Below are positions 23,848-30,287 of a DNA stretch of 34,689 nt, one piece after another. This DNA comes from Thiorhodococcus mannitoliphagus (GTDB lineage: Bacteria; Pseudomonadota; Gammaproteobacteria; Chromatiales; Chromatiaceae). Below the pieces are notes generated by a model, which had not been told where the DNA came from, did not search any database, and saw only the letters and a program-made list of their open reading frames with translations. Location of the stretch: NCBI RefSeq assembly GCF_010915725.1, contig NZ_JAAIJR010000054.1, forward strand, positions 1 to 34,689, written 5' to 3'. Numbering within the stretch: position 1 is the stretch's first letter; every line of letters begins with the position of its first letter. A program made the translations under genes and the position numbers.

Positions 23848-24696
23848 CTAAACCGCCCTCGCCAGCCGCCGGGCCCGACGTCGGCGGATGAACTGGCTCA
23901 AGAAGGCCGAGACGACATAGACACCACCAGCGAGCAAAATCATGGTGGGTCCGGCGGGCAGATCCGGACCAAAAGATAAAGCGAGACCACATGAAGTGAA
24001 GCAGGCCCCGAGCAGTGTCGCGATCAGCATCATGCCGCCTAGAGATTGGACATAGTGACCGGCGATGGAGGCCGGCAGGGTGAGCAAGGCGATCACCAAA
24101 ATGAGACCGACGACCTGGATGAGCAAGACGACGGTGATGGCGACCAAACACAGCAGGAGCAGATAGAAAAAGGTCACAGGCACGCCTCTCAGCCGCGCCA
24201 GCTCCTCATCGAAACTGATCGCAAGAAACTGCCGATAGAAAAGCACCACCGTGACAATCAGCACCAGATCCAAGCCGGCCATGAGCCACAACTCCTCGGT
24301 CGGCACCAGGAGGATATTGCCGAACAGAAAACTCATGAGGTCGGAGGCATAGCCCGGCGTCTTCGCGATGAAGAGGACCCCGATCGCCATGCCGATCGCC
24401 CAGAGCGCACCGATCAAGGTGTCCTCTTGCGTCTTCCAGGCCAAACGCACCGTGCCGATCAACAGGGCTGAAACGATGGCCGCGATCAGGGCGCCGGCAA
24501 AGGGATCAAAGCCGAAATAGAGCGCAGCCCCCATGCCGCCCAGCACCGAGTGGGCGATGCCACCGGCCATGAAGGTAATGCGCTTGACGACGACAAAGGT
24601 CCCGATGACCCCGCAGCCAATGCTCGCCAAGAGCCCGGCCAGCAGAGCCGACTGCAGGAAGCCGTACTCGCCCAGGGCTGCAAAGAATCCGCTCAT
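23848..24696 (-). CDS. znuB: Zinc ABC transporter permease ZnuB
   Basis: Inner-membrane permease of a cluster-9 (ABC-3 family) metal importer, probably zinc. The 282-residue product has about eight or nine membrane helices, with VVVKRITFMAGGIAHSVLGGMG (about 36-57), the conserved family segment, and an RGVPVTFFYLLLL loop that contacts the ATPase. Length is usual (E. coli 261). The C-terminus is Arg-rich. Zinc over manganese is favoured by the ZrgA-like neighbour. The matching ATPase gene znuC is upstream but 412 bp away, a gap filled by two miniature elements. No substrate-binding znuA is in the window. Confidence 0.88.
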   Translation of the reverse strand: MSGFFAALGEYGFLQSALLAGLLASIGCGVIGTFVVVKRITFMAGGIAHSVLGGMGAALYFGFDPFAGALIAAIVSALLIGTVRLAWKTQEDTLIGALWAIGMAIGVLFIAKTPGYASDLMSFLFGNILLVPTEELWLMAGLDLVLIVTVVLFYRQFLAISFDEELARLRGVPVTFFYLLLLCLVAITVVLLIQVVGLILVIALLTLPASIAGHYVQSLGGMMLIATLLGACFTSCGLALSFGPDLPAGPTMILLAGGVYVVSAFLSQFIRRRRARRLARAV

Positions 24697-24762
24697 GGCT
24701 CCACGCCGTCTCCTAAGTGATGCTTCAAGAACAGCCTGACCACCCGTTCGGCCTGTCGCCCT

Positions 24763-24930
24763 CTAGGAGCCTGTCCGACTTAGGATGAATCGGCTGCGGA
24801 ATCGGGAGAACGGTCCCTTTCGCCCCGCTTTTTCGTTACATAGAACCACTATGCGCCTCAAAACCGGAACGAAATGGCCTCGCTCTCCCACTTCCTCGCT
24901 TCGATCCCCCCAAGTCGGACAGGCTCCTAG
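24763..24930 (-). mobile_element. 168-bp miniature inverted-repeat element, copy 2
   Basis: By eye, reads as identical to the reverse complement of 6496-6663 over all 168 bases, including the 19-bp terminal repeats and CTAG at both ends. It lies between znuC and znuB. Its right CTAG (24927-24930) runs directly into GGGGCTGTCCGACTAAAGG, which resembles the end of another member of the group, so two element ends again share one CTAG. Confidence 0.85.
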
Positions 24931-24980
24931 GGGGCTGTCCGACTAAAGGCCGAACCTCCGACCCATGGCATGCCCGTAAG

Positions 24981-25079
24981 AAAGCGTCCATCAACAACTT
25001 CCCCCCCTTTCGCAAAGGGGGGCTAGGGGGGATTTCGGGCGGCATCGCTCGCATCGGGAAACAATTGATGGACACTTGC
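24981..25079 (+). mobile_element. Miniature element (family M3), copy 2
   Basis: Matches 14911-15007: AAAGCGTCCATCAACAACTT at the left, the poly-C/poly-G hairpin around CTTTCGCAAAG, GGGGGGATTTCGGG, GCATCGGGAAACAATT, and GATGGACACTT at the right. TAAG flanks both sides (24977-24980, 25080-25083). It lies 30 bp beyond the znuC stop. Confidence 0.7.
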
Positions 25080-25108
25080 TAAGCCCAGCACTGACCTTCT
25101 CGCCCGCC

Positions 25109-25837
25109 TCAGTGTCCATGCGCAACCTGGCGCACGTGCTCGCCGTAGAGGTGCCGCACCGTGTCACCGTCGATCTCAAGCGTCCTATGACAGGTCAAGG
25201 TGCGATTGAGACAAGCTACGCGACTGACATACTCAGAGATAAAGGCGATGTCGTGCGACACCAGCAAGATGGTCAAGCGCTGGTTCAGCTCCGCCAGCAG
25301 ACCGAAGACGTCGCTCTCGGCACGCTGATCGACGTTGGCCGTGGGCTCGTCGAGGATGAGGATCGCGGGCTCGCTCACCAAGGCACGGGCCAAGAGCACC
25401 CGCTGCAACTGTCCGCCCGAGAGCGTCCCGACGGACCGCTGCGCAAGGTCGGCGGCCTCGACCTCCTCCAAGGCGCGAGCAGCGGCCATCCGATCCGACT
25501 TGCCATAACGTCCAAGCAGCCGACCAATGCCCAATCGGCCCATCAAGACGACCTGCTCGACCGAGATTGGGAAGTCACGCGAGAAGCTCGGGTACTGCGG
25601 AACATAGCCAATGTGCCGCACCGCCTGACGCGGCGCACGCCCCAGAACCCTGATGCGCCCGGCCTGAGGCTCAAGCAGGCCCAGCACGAGCCTCAGTAGC
25701 GTGCTCTTGCCGCCGGCATTGGGACCCACCAGCCCAAGGAACTCGCCGCCCTGGATCGCCAGCGTCACATGCTCGAGGACCAAGGTCTCTCCATAAGAGA
25801 AGCTGACATCCTCGACTTGGATCACAGGCTCAGTCAT
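25109..25837 (-). CDS. znuC: Zinc ABC transporter ATP-binding protein ZnuC
   Basis: Cytoplasmic ATPase that powers the ZnuB permease. The 242-residue product has Walker A GPNAGGKST (38-46), signature LSGGQ (139-143), Walker B ILILDE (159-164) and the switch histidine H195 in LLVSHD, all intact. The overall sequence is of the metal (Zn/Mn) importer ATPase type. The start at 25837 has GGGAG nine bases upstream; the ATG at 25846 lies directly against that site and is less likely. The upstream region has no recognised Zur box. It is separated from znuB by two miniature elements, so expression of the two may be uncoupled. Confidence 0.9.
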   Translation of the reverse strand: MTEPVIQVEDVSFSYGETLVLEHVTLAIQGGEFLGLVGPNAGGKSTLLRLVLGLLEPQAGRIRVLGRAPRQAVRHIGYVPQYPSFSRDFPISVEQVVLMGRLGIGRLLGRYGKSDRMAAARALEEVEAADLAQRSVGTLSGGQLQRVLLARALVSEPAILILDEPTANVDQRAESDVFGLLAELNQRLTILLVSHDIAFISEYVSRVACLNRTLTCHRTLEIDGDTVRHLYGEHVRQVAHGH

Positions 25838-25885
25838 GCCGCCCATCTCCCCGTGACAGTCTCAGAGAAAGATAACCATGAGAGG

Positions 25886-26107
25886 CGTCGATCATCGTTT
25901 CGGCCATCGTCTTGCGTAGAGGGTGGACAAGCGCAGCGCAGTCCACCAACGCCGACGCGGGATTCGGTGGGCTTCGCTCTCGCTCGTCCACCCGGCCCAA
26001 CTGATGACCAAGGCCCCATGAGGCCTCGATCATCCTTCGGTCCAACCGCGCGCTCGGCGGGAGCGCGGCGAGGCGCCGCTCCTACGTCGCTTTGACTGCT
26101 TGAAGGG
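25886..26107. repeat. REP-type repeat cluster upstream of znuC
   Basis: Three repeats. A copy of the 20-bp GATCATC motif lies at 25886-25905. A GGGTGGACAAGCGCAGCG...CTCGTCCACCC repeat (25916-26018) matches the reverse complement of 29371-29472, including GGCCTTGGTCATC. At 26023-26107 the GATCATC motif heads a REP hairpin (GGCGGGAGCG...GGCGCCGCTCC) and a CGTCGCTTTG...CTTGAAGG tail, matching the module nested at 30028-30132. Confidence 0.75.
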
Positions 26108-26635
26108 TGCGTGGCCCTGAAAATTCATGTAAACAGCGCATTATACATCGCGCATCCCGCGCAAAGTACGCTGTCGCTTTTCGCAGGATGGCATTCGTCT
26201 GCTTCGGCCGCACCACCTCCACAAACAAGCAGGATACCTCCATCGCGCGCTCCTGCTCGTGCTCTGGTAGTGCCCCCTGAAGCGCGTACTCTTTCGGCTC
26301 CGCTCATCGCCCTCGTCCCCTGCAATCATCGACATGGCACGAGCCGCTCATCGCAGAGTGATCGCGCGCGAGGCCGACAGGAGGGGTACAGGGCCAAACA
26401 AGTGCGGTACACTCCGCTCGCGTACACGAGCCACCTGACCATCGACCGGCCTTTGATCGGCTGAGCTGGAAACCACTTGAGGATCTCATGAGGCGAGCCG
26501 CTGACCCTCTCAAGGCCGCGAATCGCATCCGGCTTTCGTCTTTTCAACAGGTTGTGAAAACCAGACCCCAGGTCGCCGATGCTATCGACACTCGCCCAAG
26601 GCGGCGCAGTTTACAGATCGACCCAAACACAAGGC
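26108..26635. other. Unassigned stretch upstream of pilus genes
   Basis: About 530 bp with no convincing gene: small frames on both strands lack recognisable domains. A weak promoter-like TTATACA (26141-26147) lies near the left end, with no good -35. It must hold the promoter of the minor-pilin operon, but I see no clear sigma-54 (-24/-12) site. Confidence 0.4.
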
Positions 26636-27223
26636 ATGCTCACGACCTCGAACGACTCAGCAAATTGCGCGTCCCTTCACCTGCCGACGCCCACCGCCCA
26701 GCGTGGTTTCACTTTGACCGAACTCGTCGTGACACTCGCGATTGGGGCGATCTTACTTGCGCTGAGCGCCCCCTCGTTTCGCGCGACGATCCTCAGCAAT
26801 CGCATTGCCACTCATACGAATGATGTTCTCAGCTCACTGAGCCTGGCACGCAGCGAGGCCGTGAAGCGCGGCAAGCCTATCGTCATCTGCAAGAGCAACG
26901 ATCTCACGAGCTGCTCGAGCACGGGCGACTGGGAGCAGGGATGGATCCTCTTCGTCGACAATGACAACAATGCGGCTGTCGATGCCGGCAGCGGGGACAG
27001 CATCGTTCGCGCCCATGGCCCACTGGCTGGCGATGACACCTTGCAGGGCACCAGCAAGATCGACGATTACATTGCTTTCGCCACCAATGGCTTTACACGG
27101 ATGATCGATGGAAGCTTCCAATCAGGGACGCTCACCTTTGGCCTCTGCGCGGCTGCACAAAGAAACACTATCGTGATCAACAATACGGGCCGGGCGCGTG
27201 TCGTGAAGGTTACATGCCCTTAG
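26636..27223 (+). CDS. fimU: FimU/FimT-type minor pilin (GspH domain)
   Basis: Minor pilin that helps prime type IV pilus assembly. 195 residues from the chosen ATG. The class III leader ends at G24 before F25 (QRG-FTLTELVVTLAIGAILL), with the conserved Glu at mature position 5 (E29). A GspH domain follows, with ARSEAVKRGKPIVICKS and WEQGWILFVDNDNN. A cysteine pair (ICKS and LTSCSS) and a C-terminal cysteine are present. The leader is long (24 residues), and the frame opens at 26579, so the exact start is uncertain; AAGG precedes the chosen ATG closely. It heads fimU-pilV-pilW-pilX and is followed by pilV after 8 bp. Confidence 0.87.
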   Translation: MLTTSNDSANCASLHLPTPTAQRGFTLTELVVTLAIGAILLALSAPSFRATILSNRIATHTNDVLSSLSLARSEAVKRGKPIVICKSNDLTSCSSTGDWEQGWILFVDNDNNAAVDAGSGDSIVRAHGPLAGDDTLQGTSKIDDYIAFATNGFTRMIDGSFQSGTLTFGLCAAAQRNTIVINNTGRARVVKVTCP

Positions 27224-27231
27224 AGACGAGC

Positions 27232-27678
27232 ATGATAATGAGAAAGCAAGATGGATTTGGATTGATCGAGGTCCTCGTCGCCATGACCGTATTGGCGATC
27301 GGGATCCTTGGCATGGCGCACCTGCATGCCAGCGCACTCAAGCTCAACCATAGCGCGGCGATGCGCTCAGCAGCGACCGGCATCGCCTATGACATCATCG
27401 ACCGCATGCGCGCCAATCGCGCAGAGGCGCTCACTGGCGCCTATGACGGACAGACGATTGCAGCGACGGCGCCGAGCTGCAGCCCGGGCTCCCTAAGCGG
27501 CACGACGGTGGCACAGCGCGACATTCAATCCTGGCGCACCGCCTTGGCCTGCACATTGCCCCAAGGCACGGGAAGCATCACCCGAAACGGCTCCGAATTC
27601 ACTGTAGTCACCCAATGGGACGATAGTCGCGGCGAGTCTGCTCCGCAGCGCTTCGTCGTCGTCGTGGCGGGCCTATGA
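27232..27678 (+). CDS. pilV: Type IV pilus minor pilin PilV
   Basis: Minor pilin of the tip-priming complex. 148 residues, with an eight-residue leader ending G8 before F9 (QDG-FGLIEVLVAMTVLAIGILGMA) and Glu at mature position 5 (E13). The typical PilV segment AYDIIDRMRANRAEA follows the helix. Two ATGs (27232, 27238) are possible; GAGACGAG precedes both. Its TGA overlaps the pilW ATG (ATGA), so it is coupled to pilW. Confidence 0.88.
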   Translation: MIMRKQDGFGLIEVLVAMTVLAIGILGMAHLHASALKLNHSAAMRSAATGIAYDIIDRMRANRAEALTGAYDGQTIAATAPSCSPGSLSGTTVAQRDIQSWRTALACTLPQGTGSITRNGSEFTVVTQWDDSRGESAPQRFVVVVAGL

Positions 27679-28751
27679 CTGGTGCCCGCACCAGAATGCG
27701 CTCCGCCAGTCGCGCGCCGAGAGGATTCTCTCTCGTCGAGATCATGGTCGCCCTCTTGATCGGGATGCTGCTCGTCGCCGCCATCCTGCAGCTCTTCATC
27801 GCAAACAAGCAGACCTTTCGCGCCACCGAGGCACTCTCGCGACTCCAGGAGAACGCACGCTTCGCGCTCGAGGTCATGACAGGAGATATCCACAAGACCG
27901 GGTACACGGGCTGCCCGAGTTCCAGTGCGCTGACCAATCTGCTGCAAAACAACGCCAGTGTCTGGTGGGAAGACTTTGGCGACGGCACCATTCGGGGCTA
28001 TGACGGCAACACGGCCTTTCCCGGTCAAGCGTTCGGAACAAGCGTCGGCGCGCGTGTCGCCGGCACCGATGCCGTTATTCTTCTCCAAGCAGGTGGCGAC
28101 GAGTATAGCGTCGTCTCCCACGCGGCCGGATCGGCGCAGATGACGCTTGATCGTGCGCCTGCGTTCGAGGCCGGCAGCGTCATCCTGGTTTGCGATGCAA
28201 AGCGAACCTCTATCCTGCAGCTGACAGCTGTCTCAGGCTCAACCATCACCTTCGCATCCTCTGGCTCAACACCGGGCAATAGCGGCGGACTCACCCATGA
28301 CTATGGCCAGGACGCTAAAGTCGTGGGATATCAGCCGACCGCCTACTATGTGGGCGTCGCAGCCTCCGGCGCTTCTCCCCGGTCCCTCTATCGCTACCGG
28401 CTCGACGTGGCCGGGGCCTCGGCCAATCCCGTCGCCGAAGAGCTGATCGACGAGGTCAACGACCTGCAGCTTCATTACGGGATCGACGCCAATGGTGACA
28501 ATCTCGTCGACTTGGCCTATCTCGATGCCACTGGCGTGACAGACTGGACTGAAGTGGTCAGTATCCGCCTCAGCCTTCTCTTCCGCAGCGCCGAGGAGAA
28601 TGTCACCACAAGGAGTCAACGCGTCATCTTCCCCACGCGTGATACCGGGTTGGCCAATGACTCAGGTAGCTGGCTGACCGCGGCGAGCAGCGATCGAGGC
28701 CGCTATTGGCCGGCCTTCTCCACGGCCACCATTCGCAACCGCCTGCCTTGA
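27675..28751 (+). CDS. pilW: Type IV pilus minor pilin PilW
   Basis: Minor pilin of 358 residues; the leader ends at G17 before F18 (PRG-FSLVEIMVALLIGMLLVAAILQLF) with Glu at mature position 5 (E22). The following NKQTFRATEALSRLQENARFALEVMTGDIHKTGYTGC is characteristic of PilW. The C-terminal part has VVSIRLSLLFRSAEE, also family-typical. It overlaps pilV by four bases and is followed by pilX after 12 bp. Confidence 0.9.
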   Translation: MTGARTRMRSASRAPRGFSLVEIMVALLIGMLLVAAILQLFIANKQTFRATEALSRLQENARFALEVMTGDIHKTGYTGCPSSSALTNLLQNNASVWWEDFGDGTIRGYDGNTAFPGQAFGTSVGARVAGTDAVILLQAGGDEYSVVSHAAGSAQMTLDRAPAFEAGSVILVCDAKRTSILQLTAVSGSTITFASSGSTPGNSGGLTHDYGQDAKVVGYQPTAYYVGVAASGASPRSLYRYRLDVAGASANPVAEELIDEVNDLQLHYGIDANGDNLVDLAYLDATGVTDWTEVVSIRLSLLFRSAEENVTTRSQRVIFPTRDTGLANDSGSWLTAASSDRGRYWPAFSTATIRNRLP

Positions 28752-28763
28752 GGAAGCCAACGC

Positions 28764-29333
28764 ATGCCGCGGAATCCGTTAGCGCAACCATCCAAGCCCC
28801 CCTCGCGGTCGCAAGCGGGAGTCGCGCTGGTGATTGCCCTTGTCCTGCTCATGGTGCTGACCTTGCTCGGCGTTTCAGTCATCCAGAATACGAGCCAGCA
28901 GGAAATGATGGCCGGCAATGCGCACCAGCGGAACCTGGCTTTTCAAGGCGCCGAGGCCTGCGCCAGATGGGCAGAGAGCGGCTGGGGCGTCTCCGGCGAA
29001 GGACTGGGAGCAAGCCTATTGCCCTTCTTCAACAACACGACGGCAGGACTCAGACAGCCCCTCACCGCAACGGAGATTGGCGGCACCGATGACAGCGCCT
29101 TTTGGTCCGACACCTTCGCATGGACGGACGCAGTCTCTCAGCAGTGCCCGACACCCTCGGGGCTCAGCGCAGCGCCGCGCTTCGTCATCGAAGAGCTGCA
29201 GCTGCTTTCACCGGGCGGATCCAGCGTGAAGTTCGGACCCCTACCGCCCACCAAGTATTATCGCGTCACCGCCCGAAGCCAGGGCGGCGCCGCAGACGCG
29301 ATTGCCATCGTTCAAACGCTCTACCGCAGGTAG
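28764..29333 (+). CDS. pilX: Type IV pilus assembly protein PilX
   Basis: Minor pilin, GspK-like, of 189 residues. After a 19-residue leader ending in QAG comes VALVIALVLLMVLTLLGVSVIQNTSQQEMMAGN, the family hallmark. Mature position 5 is Ile, not Glu, which is normal for PilX and suits a tip position. Conserved AFQGAEACARWAE follows. GAGGA lies nine bases before the ATG. It ends the compact fimU-pilX run; the next gene is 272 bp further on. Confidence 0.9.
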   Translation: MPRNPLAQPSKPPSRSQAGVALVIALVLLMVLTLLGVSVIQNTSQQEMMAGNAHQRNLAFQGAEACARWAESGWGVSGEGLGASLLPFFNNTTAGLRQPLTATEIGGTDDSAFWSDTFAWTDAVSQQCPTPSGLSAAPRFVIEELQLLSPGGSSVKFGPLPPTKYYRVTARSQGGAADAIAIVQTLYRR

Positions 29334-29370
29334 CTCGCAGCAGACCGGGCAGATGAGTACATGGTCGCGC

Positions 29371-29523
29371 GGCCTTGGTCATCCGTTGGACCGGTAGGGT
29401 GGACGAGCGAGCGAGAAGTCCACCGAATCCCGCGCCGTTGTTGGTGGACTGCGCTGCGCTTGTCCACCCTACAGAAGAGGACTGGCCCGAAGGATGCTCG
29501 ACGCCTGGTCGCGCTATAGCGCG
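29371..29523. repeat. REP-type repeat and palindrome between pilX and pilY2-like gene
   Basis: 29371-29472 is the inverse of 25916-26018 (GGCCTTGGTCATC, GGGTGGACGAGCGAGCG, ending CTTGTCCACCCTAC). A reversed GATCATC-type motif follows at 29483-29503. At 29510-29523 is a perfect 14-bp palindrome, CGCGCTATAGCGCG. Any promoter for the next gene must lie at 29524-29605, where I see no strong match. Confidence 0.7.
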
Positions 29524-29605
29524 GTCTTGCTCAGGATTTACGAATCAGCATTGAACACCCCGCATGTACCAATGATTTACACGAGCCACTAAAAGGGATT
29601 TCCAG

Positions 29606-29935
29606 ATGCGATCCGTTACGCAATCTAAGTCAGCGCGCAGAAACCATATCCTTATCGCAGCGATCCTGTGCGCATTCATGAGCAGTCAAACGGGACCAGC
29701 CATGGCCTACGATGTTGCTGGTAGTGTGACAGCCATCGATCCATCTGGAAGAAGCATTGAGGTCAACGAGCGTCAATACCGGCTCTCCAGCCAAGCTCGG
29801 GTCGAATATGATTCCGCAGCAGGCCAGAGTGCCCTCTCGGTCACGAGTCTGCGTCTCGGAGAGTATGTTCAACTCGAGACCCAGGGAGATACCATCCTCA
29901 AGATTCGCCGTTATCGGAAGGGACCGCCTCACTAG
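29606..29935 (+). CDS. PilY2-like small secreted protein
   Basis: A 109-residue protein with a signal peptide (about 1-34, ending AMA before YDVAG) and a small beta domain: SVTAIDPSGRSIEVNERQYRLSSQARVEYD, then LRLGEYVQLETQGDTILKIRRY. Size, domain and location match PilY2, a small protein needed for pilus biogenesis in Pseudomonas. There pilY2 follows pilY1; here it precedes it. AGGG lies ten bases before the ATG. Its TAG stop is part of CTAG (29932-29935), the left boundary of a repeat element. The name is by context and resemblance, not certain. Confidence 0.65.
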   Translation: MRSVTQSKSARRNHILIAAILCAFMSSQTGPAMAYDVAGSVTAIDPSGRSIEVNERQYRLSSQARVEYDSAAGQSALSVTSLRLGEYVQLETQGDTILKIRRYRKGPPH

Positions 29936-30252
29936 AACCCTTGAGGGCGCAAAATGCTCGCAGATGAGTCAAATTTCGATGAAGCGTCCGACCATCCAAG
30001 GCCGTCTATATCGGGATCGGGATCGGGGCCTTGATCATCGTTTGGTCCGAGCGCACGACCGGTGGGAGCGGCGCCCCGCCGCGACGGTCGCGCGATCGCG
30101 GCGGCGCCGCTCCCACGTCGCTTTGCCTTGAAGGATTCAGGGTGTCGACTCAACCGACTGAAGGGTTCGATGATCAACGCCGGGATCGAACCGACGATAG
30201 CGATAGCGATAGCGATGGCATGACGCGTCGGTCTGAGGCGAAGCCTCGCTAG
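29932..30252 (+). mobile_element. CTAG-bounded element, copy B, carrying a nested REP module
   Basis: 321 bp from CTAG to CTAG. The first 65 or so bases (CTTGAGGGCGCAAAATGCT onward) and the last 50 or so (CGAACCGACGATAGCGATAG, then TGAGGCGAAGCCTCGCTAG) match copy A at 6288-6499 reversed. The hexamer array is short (GGGATC twice, GATAGC three times). It is interrupted by a module at 30028-30181 with ends TTGATCATCG and CGATGATCAA and an internal REP hairpin. The left CTAG contains the stop codon of the preceding gene. It fills most of the 352-bp gap before pilY1. Confidence 0.75.
30060..30116. repeat. Large REP hairpin inside copy B
   Basis: GTGGGAGCGGCG pairs with CGCCGCTCCCAC, and CCGCCGCGA with TCGCGGCGG, giving about 21 pairs with a small bulge and a loop of about 11 bases. 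REP/BIME-like. A related, shorter hairpin lies at 26060-26084. Confidence 0.8.
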
Positions 30253-30287
30253 GATTCAGTGTAGGGAAAGGTTTTTAGGAGAGAGAA

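Noticed and set aside
25838-25900. Zur box upstream of znuC
   Set aside because: No match to the palindromic GTTATA-type Zur consensus was visible.
26330-26350. Sigma-54 site (TGGCACG) upstream of fimU
   Set aside because: The -24 half is present, but no GC dinucleotide occurs at the required spacing for the -12 half.
26111-26464. 117-residue frame upstream of fimU
   Set aside because: No recognisable motif, low-complexity Ser/Pro/Ala composition, no good ribosome site.
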